From positions 1,116,001-1,180,000 of the forward strand of contig CAWHGF010000007.1 of NCBI GenBank assembly GCA_963828825.1: DNA of 64,000 nt, given 5' to 3'. The notes below the pieces were generated by a model. That model did not search any database. It had not been told where the DNA came from and worked only from the letters and a program-made list of their open reading frames with translations. A program made the translations under genes and the position numbers. Source of the DNA: Bog-473 sp963828825 (GTDB lineage Bacteria > Actinomycetota > Acidimicrobiia > Acidimicrobiales > RAAP-2). Positions 45,919-55,074 of this stretch are shown here, piece by piece. Each line of letters starts with the position of its first letter. Positions within the stretch are counted from its first letter, which is position 1.

Positions 45919-46603
45919 TCAGTGCCGGCTGATCCGGGTGGACCGTTCGGCCCGGGCCAGCACGGCCTCGGCGGACTCCCCCTCCTCGGCCACTGCAACC
46001 CCCAGGGAGGCCTGGAGGCGGATGCTCTTGCCGCCCACCGTGACCGTGCTCGTCGAGCGTGTGCTGGAGCCTGCGCATCAAGGGTCCCACCACGTGCTCG
46101 TCGGTAACAGTCAAGACCACGACGAGCTCGCCCCCGCCGACCCGGCCGATTGTGTCCTCCGCCCGCAGGACCGAAGTGAGGCGACGGGACACCTCGCCGA
46201 GCACGGCATTGCCGGTCGTGTAGCCGAGGTCCAGGTTGATTTCGCCCAGGTTGTCCAGGCCGATATGGCACACGACGACGTCCCCCCCGTGGCGGCGGCG
46301 CCGGGTGAGAGCCTGGTTGAGGCGATCGAGCAGGAGGAGCTGATTGGCCAGGCCGGTGTGCGGATCAGCCATGGAGAGCTGCCAGAGCTGGTCGTACTTG
46401 CCCGGTGGCGCCACACCGGGCGCTGGTGCACCGGCCCCGCCCGAACTGAACTCCTGCAACATCGACTCGACGCTCTCGGCGGGGCCGCCGTGCGGGTCCT
46501 CCGAGCCTTCCCGTCTCGTCGTGGTGGGCGGAACCCCGGAGGCGTCCACGTCCGCGCCCTCGCGGAAGCCGACATCGCCAAGTTCCTTCTTGGCCTTCTT
46601 CAC
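45919..46603 (-). CDS. degenerate GGDEF-domain protein (apparent frameshift)
   Basis: The N-terminal 70 residues are low-complexity. The GGDEF domain begins QLSMADPHTGLANQLLLLDR and has VVCHIGLDNLGEINLDLGYT, and the signature loop reads RVGGGELVVVL, so the Asp/Glu of GG[DE]EF is Gly. Catalysis is therefore doubtful. After LDEH the frame shifts at about 46045, and the natural C-terminus VTVGGKSIRLQASLGVAVAE ... ARAERSTRISRH ends at 45919. Start is GTG with GGGGGA upstream. It may bind c-di-GMP or GTP, or act as a dead partner. Confidence 0.82.
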
Positions 46604-46876
46604 GCTGTCCCCCTCAGATACAGACCCCTCACTTTTATCGGAACATCGTGGGCCGGAACAGAGCCGTAAGTCACGAGGTGGGCTCCAAACGTCTGCACCA
46701 CCGACTGGACAGCGGTCGTGACGACCCCCGCAGTGTACCCAGTATCACCGCAAACAGGGCGTTCGCGGGGACCGTTCAGGCCGCTCGGACGGCCCCTGAG
46801 CAGGGATGGAGGAGCTGCGCCCGTTCCAGTGGGGCTGCCGACTGCGCTAACCTCGGTCACGGGCCGGAGCGGGACC

Positions 46877-48260
46877 ATGCGGGCAACTGGCGTGGCCCTC
46901 TCCGCCGCTGAGCCGCCGGCAGCCCACGAGTTCAGCACCATCGAGTTCAGCACCATCGAGTTCAGCACCATCGATTCACACCTCGAGTTCAGCACCATCG
47001 AAACGCAACGGATCGGGATCATCGAGCCATCCACGGCAGCCGTGAAGACGAGCGCTCCCGATTCCGGGTTCGACGCGGGCGCGCGGGTGACCGCGCCGGC
47101 GGCCATCGTGGTCGACACCGGCGGGCTCGAGGCGCTGGTCACCGAAGTGGCGGCCGAGGACTCGTACGCCTTCGACACCGAGTTCCACACGGAGCGCACC
47201 TACGTGCCCGATCTGGCGCTCATCCAAATCGCCTGGGCCGACAAGGTGGCCCTGGTGGACCCGCTCGCGGTCGACCCCGCGCCGCTGGCCGGGGTCTTCG
47301 AGGGGCCCGGTATCGCCGTGGCGCACGCGGCGTCACAGGACCTCGATGTGCTCATGGCGGCGTGCGGGTCCATCCCCACCACCGTCTTCGACACCCAGAT
47401 CGTCGCCGGGTTCCTCGGCCTCTCCACGCCCTCGCTGTCGCGCCTGGTCGACCAGATGCTCGGCGTCTCACTGCCCAAGGCCGACCGGCTCTCGGACTGG
47501 CTCGTCCGGCCGATCTCGGACCGCCAGGTTTCCTATGCCCTCAACGATGTCGCCCACCTGCTGGAGCTACGCGACGTGCTCACCGAGCGGCTTCGCGCAC
47601 TGGGGCGCCTGGAGTGGGCTCTCAGCGAGTGCGACCAGGTGCTGGGCGACCGCACCCCCGCCCGCGTCCCCGAAGAGGCGTGGTGGAAGCTCGGCGACAT
47701 CCGCGGTATGGCGCGGCGCTCTCGCGCGGTGGCGCAGGAGGTGGCGGCGTGGCGCGAGCGCACGGCGGCGACGACCAACCGGCCCCGCCGCATGGTGCTC
47801 TCGGACCTCGGCCTCATGGCCCTGTCGCAGCGGCCGCCGCGCAGCGCCCACGAGTTGCGCGCCGCCCGCGGCATCGACGGGCGCCACTTGGCCCAGGGTC
47901 GGGCCGCCGAGATCCTGCAGGCCGTCGAGCGTGGCCTGGCTCTCCCGCCGGACCAGATCCGGATGCCCTCGGAGCGGCGGGACGCGCCGGCTCCCCCGCC
48001 GCGGTTGCCGTGTGCTCAGGCGTCGTGCGCCAGATCGCCGACGACCTCGATTTCGACCAGAGCCTCCTCGCCACGAGGGCCGACATCGCGCAGCTCCTCT
48101 GCGGCGAGCCCAGCCGGCTCGATACGGGGTGGCGCCGGACGATCGTGGGGAACCCGCTGCGCCGGCTGATCGCCGGAGAGGTTGCGGCCGCCTTCGACCG
48201 GCGCGGCCACCTCGTCATGGAGGAGCGCTCCGGGGGCGGGCTCCCCCCCCGACTAATTGA
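46877..48260 (+). CDS. rnd: ribonuclease D (apparent frameshift near the C-terminus)
   Basis: Starts MRATGVALSAAEPPAAHEF with GGAGCGGG upstream. An EFSTI repeat follows. A later GTG (about 47041, VKTSAPDSG) is an alternative. The DEDD 3'-5' exonuclease residues are DTEFHTERTY, AHAASQDLDVL and SYALNDVAHLLEL, with the Tyr-Asp of the DEDDy subfamily. An HRDC domain follows (RPPRSAHELRAARGIDGRHL). At about 47990 the frame changes and the natural end VAVCSGVVRQIADDLDFDQS ... EEVAAAFDRRGH-like sequence runs to about 48260, after a run of eight C. It processes tRNA 3' ends or structured RNA. Confidence 0.88.
46928..46999. repeat. 15-bp repeats GAGTTCAGCACCATC
   Basis: Three tandem copies at 46928-46972 and one at 46985-46999 encode EFSTI four times, in frame, just after the annotated RNase D start. 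If a downstream start is used the array would be a 5' regulatory element. Confidence 0.92.
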
Positions 48261-48270
48261 CCGAATTGAC

Positions 48271-49818
48271 CTAATTGACGAGCTTCGCCCGGCCCTCCCA
48301 GTAGGGCTGGCGCAGCTTGTACTTCTGCAACTTGCCCGTCGCCGTCCGGTCCAGCGCGGCGCGCAACTCCACACTGGTCGGCGCCTTGAAGTGGGCCAAC
48401 CGCTCCCGGCAATGCGCGATGAGCTCGGCCTCGGTGACCGCCGATCCCTCGCGCACGACCACGAGCGCCTTGACCGTCTCTCCCCACTTCTCGTCCGGCA
48501 CGCCGATCACGGCCACCTCGGCCACTGCCGCGTGCTGGTACAGGCAGTCCTCGACCTCGATGGAAGACACGTTCTCACCGCCCGTGATGATGACGTCCTT
48601 CTTACGGTCCGAGATCACCAGGTACGCGTCGTCGAGGTGACCGCCGTCGCCGGTGTGGAACCACCCGCCTTCGAGCGCGGCGGCCGTCTCGATGGGCTGC
48701 TCCCAGTAACCGGCGAAGACGTCGTTGGCGCGCGCCAGCACCTCGCCCTCGTCATCGACGGCCATCCGCACACCCAGCGCGGGGGCGCCGGCGCGACTGA
48801 GCAGCTGCGAGCGCGCCGCGGCGTCCAGGTCGTCCCATTCCGCGGGAGCGCGGTTGATGGTGAGGAGCGGCGCCGTCTCGGTCAGGCCGTAGATCTGTAT
48901 GAACTCCCACCCGAGCTCGGCCTCGACCCGCTCGATCGTCTTCGACGGCGGCGGTGCCCCGGCCACGACGATGCGTACGGTGCCCCGTCCGGGCACGGCC
49001 CGGCCCTCGGCGGCGCGGCACTCCGCTGCGCTCAAGATGGCCGCGACCACGGCGGGCGCACCGCAGAGCAGCGTCACGCCGTGCCGCTCGATGCGCGACA
49101 GGATGTCCTCACCGTCGACCTTGCGGAGCACGATATGCGTGCCGCCCATACCGGTCACCGCGTACGGCATACCCCAGCCGTTGCAGTGGAACATCGGCAG
49201 GGTGTGCAGGAGGACGTCGCGATCGCTGACGCCGGTGTGCCACCCGAAGGTCGTCGCGTTGAGCCAGCAGTTGCGCTGCGTGAGCTGCACGCCCTTCGGT
49301 CGCGCCGTAGTGCCCGACGTGTAGTTCACCGAACAGTCCGCATCCTCCTCCAGCTCCCAGGCCCGCGGCGCCGCGCCGTCCGGCGCCGGTGCGAAGAGGG
49401 CCGCGTCGTCCACGCCGTCCAGGCAGAACCGGTGGGCGACCTTGATGGAGTCCACCTCGCCGGCCAGGTCGGGGTCGTACAGGAGGACTGACGCGCCGGA
49501 ATGCTGCACGACGTAGGCGATCTCGTCGGATGTCAGCCGGAAGTTGATCGGCACCAGGGTGCGGCCGTAGCCGCTCACGCCGAAGTACGCCGTCAGGAAC
49601 CGCCCGGAGTTCGGGCTGACAACGGCGACCCGCTCCCCGTGTTCCACACCGAGGTCGTCCAGCGCCAGGGCCATGCCCCGCGCCCGGGCCTCGAGCTCAC
49701 GGTAGGTGAGCGTCCCGTAGGACCCCGGTACCGAGGGCTCGTCGACGACCGCGGCCCGGTGCCCGTAGACCAACGCGGCCCGGTTGAGGAAGTCGGCCAC
49801 CGTGAGTGCGACCCGCAT
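48271..49818 (-). CDS. acyl-CoA synthetase (AMP-forming)
   Basis: A 515-residue ANL-superfamily enzyme of normal length. Motifs in order: SVNYTSGTTARPKGVQLTQR (P-loop), LHTLPMFHCNGWGMPYAVTG, GAPPPSKTIERVE, IYGLTETAPLLTIN, HTGDGGHLDDAYLVISDRKK and PTSVELRAALDRTATGKLQK with the catalytic Lys near the end. It activates a medium or long carboxylic acid to acyl-CoA via acyl-AMP. The GYWEQPIET segment and the overall pattern match the actinobacterial FadD-like group that acts on fatty or aromatic acids. It converges with RNase D, 10 bp away. Confidence 0.94.
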   Translation of the reverse strand: MRVALTVADFLNRAALVYGHRAAVVDEPSVPGSYGTLTYRELEARARGMALALDDLGVEHGERVAVVSPNSGRFLTAYFGVSGYGRTLVPINFRLTSDEIAYVVQHSGASVLLYDPDLAGEVDSIKVAHRFCLDGVDDAALFAPAPDGAAPRAWELEEDADCSVNYTSGTTARPKGVQLTQRNCWLNATTFGWHTGVSDRDVLLHTLPMFHCNGWGMPYAVTGMGGTHIVLRKVDGEDILSRIERHGVTLLCGAPAVVAAILSAAECRAAEGRAVPGRGTVRIVVAGAPPPSKTIERVEAELGWEFIQIYGLTETAPLLTINRAPAEWDDLDAAARSQLLSRAGAPALGVRMAVDDEGEVLARANDVFAGYWEQPIETAAALEGGWFHTGDGGHLDDAYLVISDRKKDVIITGGENVSSIEVEDCLYQHAAVAEVAVIGVPDEKWGETVKALVVVREGSAVTEAELIAHCRERLAHFKAPTSVELRAALDRTATGKLQKYKLRQPYWEGRAKLVN

Positions 49819-49887
49819 ACGACCCCCGATCTCTGTTGCTTGGCTTCACCGGCGGGGCGACCCTAGTGGACGCCGCGCAACGCCCTC

Positions 49888-50868
49888 CTAAAAGTGCCCG
49901 AGGACGGGGTGAGGCACGTAGGGCTTCTCGAGTGCGGCGATCTCGTCCGCGGACAGCTCCAGTGCTTCGGCGGCGAGTGCATCCTTCAGGTGCCTCTTCT
50001 TGGTGGCGCCCACAATCGGTGCCGACACGCCGGGCTTGGCGAGCAACCAGGCCAGAGCGACCTGTGCCGACGAGACGTCGCGTGCGGCAGCCACCTCGCC
50101 CACGGCGTCGACGACGTCGAAGTCGGTGGGCTGGTCGTAGAGGTAGTCGGTGAACGCGTCGGTGCTCGAGCGGGTCGTGTGCCGGCCTCCGTCACGAGTC
50201 CGGTTCCCCGCCAGCATCCCCCGGGCCAGGGGACTCCAAGGGATGCACCCCACCCCTTGGTCGAGGCAGAGCGGGATCATCTCACGCTCCTCCTCGCGGT
50301 AGATCAGGTTGTAGTGGTTCTGCATGGAGACGAACTTCGTCCAGCCGTGCGCCTCGGCGGTGTACTGCGCCTTGGCGAACTGCCAGGAGAACATGCTGCT
50401 GGCGCCGATGTACCGCGCCTTGCCGGCCCGCACGACGTCGTGCAGCGCCTCCATCGTCTCCTCAATCGGCGTCCGGGGATCCCAACGGTGGATCTGGTAG
50501 AGGTCGACGTAGTCCATCTTGAGGCGCTTGAGCGACGCGTCGATGCCCGAGAGGATGTGCTTGCGGCCGAGGCCTCCGCCGTTCTCGCCCGGACTGACCG
50601 GCATGAACACCTTGGTGGCGATGACGACCTCGTCCCGGGTAAGGAACTTCGGCACCAGCCTTCCAGTCGCCACCTCGCTGGCGCCGCCGGAATAGGCATC
50701 AGCGGTGTCGAAGAAGGTGACGCCGCCCTCGACGGCCGCCCGGACGATCGGCTCGGCGTCATCTTCGTCAATTACCCAGGGGCGGTCGCTGTCGTTCCCG
50801 AATCCCATCATGCCGAGACAGACCCTCGAGATTCGGAGTCCGGACGTTCCAAGATTCGTGTAGTTCAT
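49888..50868 (-). CDS. aldo/keto reductase
   Basis: A 326-residue NADPH-dependent oxidoreductase from the ATG at 50868. It starts MNYTNLGTSGLRISRVCLGM and has the AKR tetrad in FFDTADAYSGGASE (Asp, Tyr), VIATKVFMP (Lys) and YQIHRWDPRTPIEE (His). The IYREEEREMIPLCLDQGVGC, IPWSPLARGMLAG and APIVGATKKRHLKDAL segments are the cofactor site. It resembles the YghZ/aryl-alcohol-type AKR group. It probably reduces an aldehyde or ketone. It is alone on the minus strand upstream of the acyl-CoA synthetase. Confidence 0.94.
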   Translation of the reverse strand: MNYTNLGTSGLRISRVCLGMMGFGNDSDRPWVIDEDDAEPIVRAAVEGGVTFFDTADAYSGGASEVATGRLVPKFLTRDEVVIATKVFMPVSPGENGGGLGRKHILSGIDASLKRLKMDYVDLYQIHRWDPRTPIEETMEALHDVVRAGKARYIGASSMFSWQFAKAQYTAEAHGWTKFVSMQNHYNLIYREEEREMIPLCLDQGVGCIPWSPLARGMLAGNRTRDGGRHTTRSSTDAFTDYLYDQPTDFDVVDAVGEVAAARDVSSAQVALAWLLAKPGVSAPIVGATKKRHLKDALAAEALELSADEIAALEKPYVPHPVLGHF

Positions 50869-50983
50869 GGCTGACCTCGCTCGTGCCGGGACGCGACAAT
50901 GCCGGCGGCCCAAGGCTTACCAGCCGGTGCACCGGCTTCGTGCGCCCACAACGGCCCCTCAAGATCGGGCTGCCACCGATCGC

Positions 50984-52018
50984 TCAGCCGCAGTCGTTCG
51001 TGAGGCAGGGCGGGTGAGGGGAGCACCCGGAGCCACCCCCATCGTTGCCTTGCCCGCCCCCTCCGGTGTAGCCGCCCCCTCCGGTGTAGCCGCCCCCTCC
51101 GGTGTACCCGCCGCCTCCGGTGTAGCCGCCGCCTCCGGTGTAGCCGCCGTGCCCGTTGCCTCCGGAGTTCCCGTCCCCATTGCCATTGCCATTGCCATTG
51201 CCGCCAGTAGTGCCGCCGCTGCTGCCGTTGCCACTACCACGCCCACTACTAGTCCCAGTGCCGGTGCCCGTGCTGCCGGTGCCCGTGCCGCCGGTGCCCG
51301 AGCCGCTCCCACTGCTCCCACCACCGCCACCCACGGGGGCCGCGCCACCCGAAGCTGACGAGACCGGAATGGTAGTCGTGGGTGTCGTGGGCGTCGGGGG
51401 TGCTGTGGGTGCTGTGGGTGCTGTGGAGTCTGTGGGCGCTGGCGTCGTTGTTGTGGTGGTCGTCGTCGAGCCGGGCGTCGACGTGTTCGTCCCTGCCCCC
51501 GAAGGAGAGGAGCCCGTGCCGACCACGGTCAGGGTGTCGGCCGGAGTGGAGCCTCCGCTCTGTGGCGACTGAGCACTGGCGGCAACGGCGTTCACCGACG
51601 ACGCCGGCGCCTCCCCATTCGAGACCTGTGACACGCCGTTGGACTGATTGCCGGTTCCGGAGCTGACCGGGGCGGGAGATCCTGCCGGTGCCGCGTCTGT
51701 GGGACCGGGAGCGGTGGTGGTCGGCGTGGTACCGGAGTCAGGGACACCCGGGCCGGCGGAGTGCGCGGAGAGAAGGGATTGACCCACCGGACCCGCGCCG
51801 ATCGTCAACCCGGCCACGACCGACAGCGCGGCGGCTGCGGCTGCGGCCGACGCGATAAAGGGATTGTGGACGAAGTGTGGCTTCGCTGCGACGACCTCCG
51901 CCACGGCGGCGGGCGCGGGCGCCTCGGGAAGCGGGTGCCCGAATGAACGGGACGTGAAAACCTCTTCCAGAGTTGCGTGATCGTTAGAATCAGCCCATTC
52001 GGGCCTAGACCCCCTCAT
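50984..52018 (-). CDS. membrane-anchored low-complexity surface protein with GGYTGG repeats
   Basis: A 344-residue protein from the ATG at 52018, with TGGAGGACA just upstream. It starts MRGSRPEWADSNDHATLEEV followed by FTSRSFGHP, then one membrane helix at about 55-75 (NPFIASAAAAAAALSVVAG, LTIGAG). The rest is an outer Thr/Ser/Gly/Pro-rich region ending in five GGYTGG units and a Cys pair (GCSPHPPCLTNDCG). The N-terminal LEEVFTSRSFG motif and the helix (HNPFxxSA...AGLTIGAG) recur in the adjacent gene, so the two are paralogs. The function is unknown, but it lies in the chaplin-like surface block. Confidence 0.75.
   Translation of the reverse strand: MRGSRPEWADSNDHATLEEVFTSRSFGHPLPEAPAPAAVAEVVAAKPHFVHNPFIASAAAAAAALSVVAGLTIGAGPVGQSLLSAHSAGPGVPDSGTTPTTTAPGPTDAAPAGSPAPVSSGTGNQSNGVSQVSNGEAPASSVNAVAASAQSPQSGGSTPADTLTVVGTGSSPSGAGTNTSTPGSTTTTTTTTPAPTDSTAPTAPTAPPTPTTPTTTIPVSSASGGAAPVGGGGGSSGSGSGTGGTGTGSTGTGTGTSSGRGSGNGSSGGTTGGNGNGNGNGDGNSGGNGHGGYTGGGGYTGGGGYTGGGGYTGGGGYTGGGGQGNDGGGSGCSPHPPCLTNDCG
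51055..51148. repeat. 18-bp repeats encoding GGYTGG
   Basis: Five consecutive units of CCGCCCCCTCCGGTGTAG type (minus-strand coding GGYTGG) with small variants. They form the C-terminal repeat of the surface protein. Confidence 0.9.
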
Positions 52019-52368
52019 TGTCCTCCACAGCAATCGTCTGGCAGCAGGACTGTTTGCCGCTCGGACGTCTCCGCGATTCAGACGCCCCCTCAATGTCAAG
52101 GATATAACCGTCGGCGAGGCGTGAATACCAGGAAACTGGAATCTGTCAGGAATTAGTTCGAACCGCTGTGTGCGCCTTGGAAACCAAAGTTCTGCGGCAC
52201 GCGTCGCGCATCAATCTCGCGGTGTTTTGCGCAGTTGTCGTGCCGTTGACGACGCATCGTTCTCGACGAGCGCGGAAGTGACGCGAGCGCGCGCCGCGCG
52301 ACCGCGGCCGGCGCGTTCGCTTGCAACGCGTTTGCAACCGATCGCAACCGAAACCGCGCGTCGCGTTG
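52019..52368. other. 350-bp region upstream of the GGYTGG protein
   Basis: No gene was found. GCAAC half-sites occur at 52323, 52334 and 52344, spaced 11 and 10 bp, and TGCGCAGTTGTCG lies at 52228-52240. These resemble the unit of the 19-bp iteron array at 55075-55131 and may be a shared regulatory signature. Confidence 0.5.
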
Positions 52369-53313
52369 TCAGGAGCTTGCCGAACTGACCGCCTGGCCGA
52401 CACCACTGACGGCGGTCCCCACGGCGCCGGTAGTCGATGCAGCACTTGGAACCGAAGTTCCGAGTTGGTCCGCTGCGTCGGTCACCGACGTCACGACGGC
52501 AGTGACGCTGTTCCCCACAGGCGACCCGACAGGCGACACCGGGTCGCTGCCGGCCGAAGCAGGCGGCGGTGCGGAGCCCGTGGCCCCGGGAGGGGGTGTC
52601 ACCGGCGCGGGACTTGCGGTGCCGGTCGTCGACGCCGCTCCACTGAGGGTCACCTGCCCGCTGGGTGCGCTGCTCGAACCGAAGGGGCTCCCTGTCCGCG
52701 AGGAAATGGGCTGGGCGCCGGACCCGAGCGCGCCGGTGAGCGTGGCTCCACCCGTGGCTGCGGTCCCCGCCAACCCGCCGCCTGAGGGAGGCGGGTTGGC
52801 GTGCGACCCCCCGGTCGTGTGTTTCCCTCGGGCGGAGACCACCGGAGGCCGGTGCTGACCCGCTCCGGATGTCACCCCCGCGATCACGAACGCGGCGGCG
52901 GCGACACCGCTGAGCACGGTGGCCATCCGGTAGGGGTTCTTCGGCGGCTGCGCCAGTGTTGCGGAGGGCGACGCGGCGCGGCGCTCCTCGGCCGCCTCGC
53001 CCGCCGGGGCCGCCCCGACAGGGGACGTCGTCGCGAGGGGCGGCTCCGACGCCGGGGCCGCCCCGGCCTCAAGGGGATGGAGCGCGTCACCGCGCGGCGA
53101 AATGCTCTCCGCCGCTTTGCCTGTGCTCCGGAGCACGGACGCAGCCGGGCGCGTCGTGTGACCGAACTCCCTCCGGAACATGCTCTCCTCCGGTTCCCCC
53201 GGACGGGCGACGCCTTCGCGTGGGGCCGCCCCACCGACCGCTCGCCCGAATTCTTGTGACTGGAAGACCACCTCCAAGCCTGTGCTGTCACCCGTGTCGT
53301 GGTTGTCGAACAT
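52369..53313 (-). CDS. membrane-anchored low-complexity surface protein, paralog
   Basis: A 314-residue protein from the ATG at 53313 with GAGGAGGGG upstream. It starts MFDNHDTGDSTGLEVVFQSQ then EFGRAVGG, repeats a related motif at MFRREFGHTTRP, and has one membrane helix at about 125-150 (NPYRMATVLSGVAAAAFVIA, GVTSGAG). The outer region is Ser/Gly/Pro/Thr-rich with no recognised domain. The LE-x-VF-x-S-x-x-FG and NPYxxA...AGVTSGAG parts match the neighbouring protein at 50984-52018. It is 69 bp downstream of the chaplin-like gene and probably co-transcribed. Confidence 0.75.
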   Translation of the reverse strand: MFDNHDTGDSTGLEVVFQSQEFGRAVGGAAPREGVARPGEPEESMFRREFGHTTRPAASVLRSTGKAAESISPRGDALHPLEAGAAPASEPPLATTSPVGAAPAGEAAEERRAASPSATLAQPPKNPYRMATVLSGVAAAAFVIAGVTSGAGQHRPPVVSARGKHTTGGSHANPPPSGGGLAGTAATGGATLTGALGSGAQPISSRTGSPFGSSSAPSGQVTLSGAASTTGTASPAPVTPPPGATGSAPPPASAGSDPVSPVGSPVGNSVTAVVTSVTDAADQLGTSVPSAASTTGAVGTAVSGVGQAVSSASS

Positions 53314-53382
53314 GGACCCCTCCTCTGATTCGTCCCCCGCATGGAGCGCCGTCGGCCTGCAACGAGGCCGCCCGAGCCGCTG

Positions 53383-54978
53383 TTACTCGGCGAGAACCCT
53401 TCCCTTCGCCCGGCGACGACCGAGGCGGGTGACCGCCAGGCCCAGCAACAACGCCCCAGCCCCGATCAGGACCTCCAACAGCAGCGGTGCGCCGGTGAAG
53501 GCGAGGGACGAGCCGCTCGAAGACGCCGTCGCCACGGTCGGCGTGCGCAGCGGAGTCGCGCCCGTCGAAACCAGCGCCGTCGGCACGGGCGCCGGAGCAG
53601 GCGAGGAGGCGGTCGGCACGGGCGCCGGAGCAGGCGAGGAGGCGGTCGGCGGCGGAGACGTTCCGGTACCCGTGCCCGGGGCGGACGCGGACGCGGCCGG
53701 CCCTGGGCAGGATGCCTCCGCGCTCCCGTCGAGGGCTCCCTCTACGCCACAGAAGACCAGGGGCACGGTCGCGCCGCTTCCGGGGCTCCCGGGGGTGCCG
53801 ATCGGGTTCGAGCTCGAGCCGGCGCCGACGCAGGTGCCGTTGGAGTTGCCGTCCAGTGCCGCCGTCACGGCGCACACGGTCAGCGGAGCGGAGGCGGAGG
53901 CGGACCCGGTTTCACCGGTCTCGACGTGGGTCGGCTCGCACGAATTGCTCGCCGTGCCCGCCACGGCGACCACAACGCTGCACGCGTTCACGGGTATGAC
54001 GCCGTCGACCGGAGCGCTCTGGCTGCCATCGGTGGTCGGCAGGTCGTTGACGATAGGGAAGCCGGTGTCGGGCATGCACATGCCGCTCGCCGAACCATCA
54101 ACGGCAACGATCGTTCCGCAGGCGGTGACCGGGGCAGCGACGTCGGCAACCTGACCCTGCTGGTCGGCGGGGTCGGGCTGTTGCGGACAGTTCGCCGAGC
54201 TGTTTCCGTCGATCTCGACGATCTCGTCGCAGACGGTGACGGGGACGTCGGCATCGACGGCGCCCTTTTGCGTGACCGGGCCGCTCGTGCCCCTGGTGTC
54301 GCATGCGCTCGACGTGCTCCCGACGAGCCCGACGTTGACCGAACAGATGCTGATCGGGGCATCGGCATTGATGGCGCCGCTCTGGGACGTCGACGCCGAG
54401 GACTGGCCACTGGTGAGCCCGAACTCCGCAGCCGCCAGATTCAGCAGGCCGATGACGTTGTCCTGCGCGGTGATCGGCGCGTTGACGTTCGCGAGCCCAC
54501 CCGGCTGGTTCACCCCGACGGACGTCGTGGAGCAACTACTGCTGGCGGAGGCGACGAGCCCGACGGAGAGCGCGCAGATGTTCACGGGCGCATTCGCGTT
54601 GGCCACCGGTGACGCCTGCCGCGTCGTGTTCGTCCCGCTCGTGGAGTCCTGTCCAGGAAGAAGCGTGCTGCCCACCGCGTTCGACGTGGCCGAGATCGGA
54701 GTAGTGACCGAAACCGGAGATGACGGCGGTGGATTGGACGCCGGCAATGACGGCGGGTTCGGTGACGGCGCGGTCGAGATCGGGCTCGGGGTCGGGGTCG
54801 CTGACCCGGTTGCCTGCGCGACCGCCGCCGTGACCGCGCTTTGCACAGCCTGCACCGTCGTCTGCACGCCGGTCGGTGGCGGCGCCGCGCCCGCGGGCGT
54901 GACGCCCACGACGGCGCCAGCCGTCAGCATCAGCCCGCATGTCACCATTCCAATGAATGTCTGTCGACTCCGTCTCAA
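53383..54978 (-). CDS. seven-module chaplin-like protein with LAFTG anchor
   Basis: A 531-residue protein from a TTG start, with AAGGAG seven bases upstream. It has a signal peptide (residues 1-31, ending PAGAA), a Pro/Ser linker, and seven modules, each with two cysteines exactly 14 residues apart: C135/149, C212/226, C250/264, C287/301, C333/347, C369/383 and C410/424. A typical module reads APVNICALSVGLVASASSSC. One Cys-less module (QDNVIGLLNLAA) lies at about 170-186. The C-terminus has a Pro-Ala-Ser linker, LAFTG (492-496), a helix and RRR. Chaplins form amyloid-like surface films, and long ones carry LAxTG, but they usually have two modules. Confidence 0.85.
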   Translation of the reverse strand: MRRSRQTFIGMVTCGLMLTAGAVVGVTPAGAAPPPTGVQTTVQAVQSAVTAAVAQATGSATPTPSPISTAPSPNPPSLPASNPPPSSPVSVTTPISATSNAVGSTLLPGQDSTSGTNTTRQASPVANANAPVNICALSVGLVASASSSCSTTSVGVNQPGGLANVNAPITAQDNVIGLLNLAAAEFGLTSGQSSASTSQSGAINADAPISICSVNVGLVGSTSSACDTRGTSGPVTQKGAVDADVPVTVCDEIVEIDGNSSANCPQQPDPADQQGQVADVAAPVTACGTIVAVDGSASGMCMPDTGFPIVNDLPTTDGSQSAPVDGVIPVNACSVVVAVAGTASNSCEPTHVETGETGSASASAPLTVCAVTAALDGNSNGTCVGAGSSSNPIGTPGSPGSGATVPLVFCGVEGALDGSAEASCPGPAASASAPGTGTGTSPPPTASSPAPAPVPTASSPAPAPVPTALVSTGATPLRTPTVATASSSGSSLAFTGAPLLLEVLIGAGALLLGLAVTRLGRRRAKGRVLAE

Positions 54979-55074
54979 GGTCTTGCTCCTTCACTGTGGG
55001 GGACACAGACCCTTTCTGAGCCCGTGCCACTTCGACACCAGACGAAACGAGTCGGCGGAGGCGCTCGTGCGAAT

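Noticed and set aside
47362..49491. Long plus-strand open frame over the acyl-CoA synthetase
   Set aside because: Only its first part carries the RNase D C-terminus after a frameshift; the rest is antisense to a clear synthetase.
51055..51148. CRISPR-like regular repeats
   Set aside because: Units are 18 bp, contiguous and code GGYTGG; there are no spacers.
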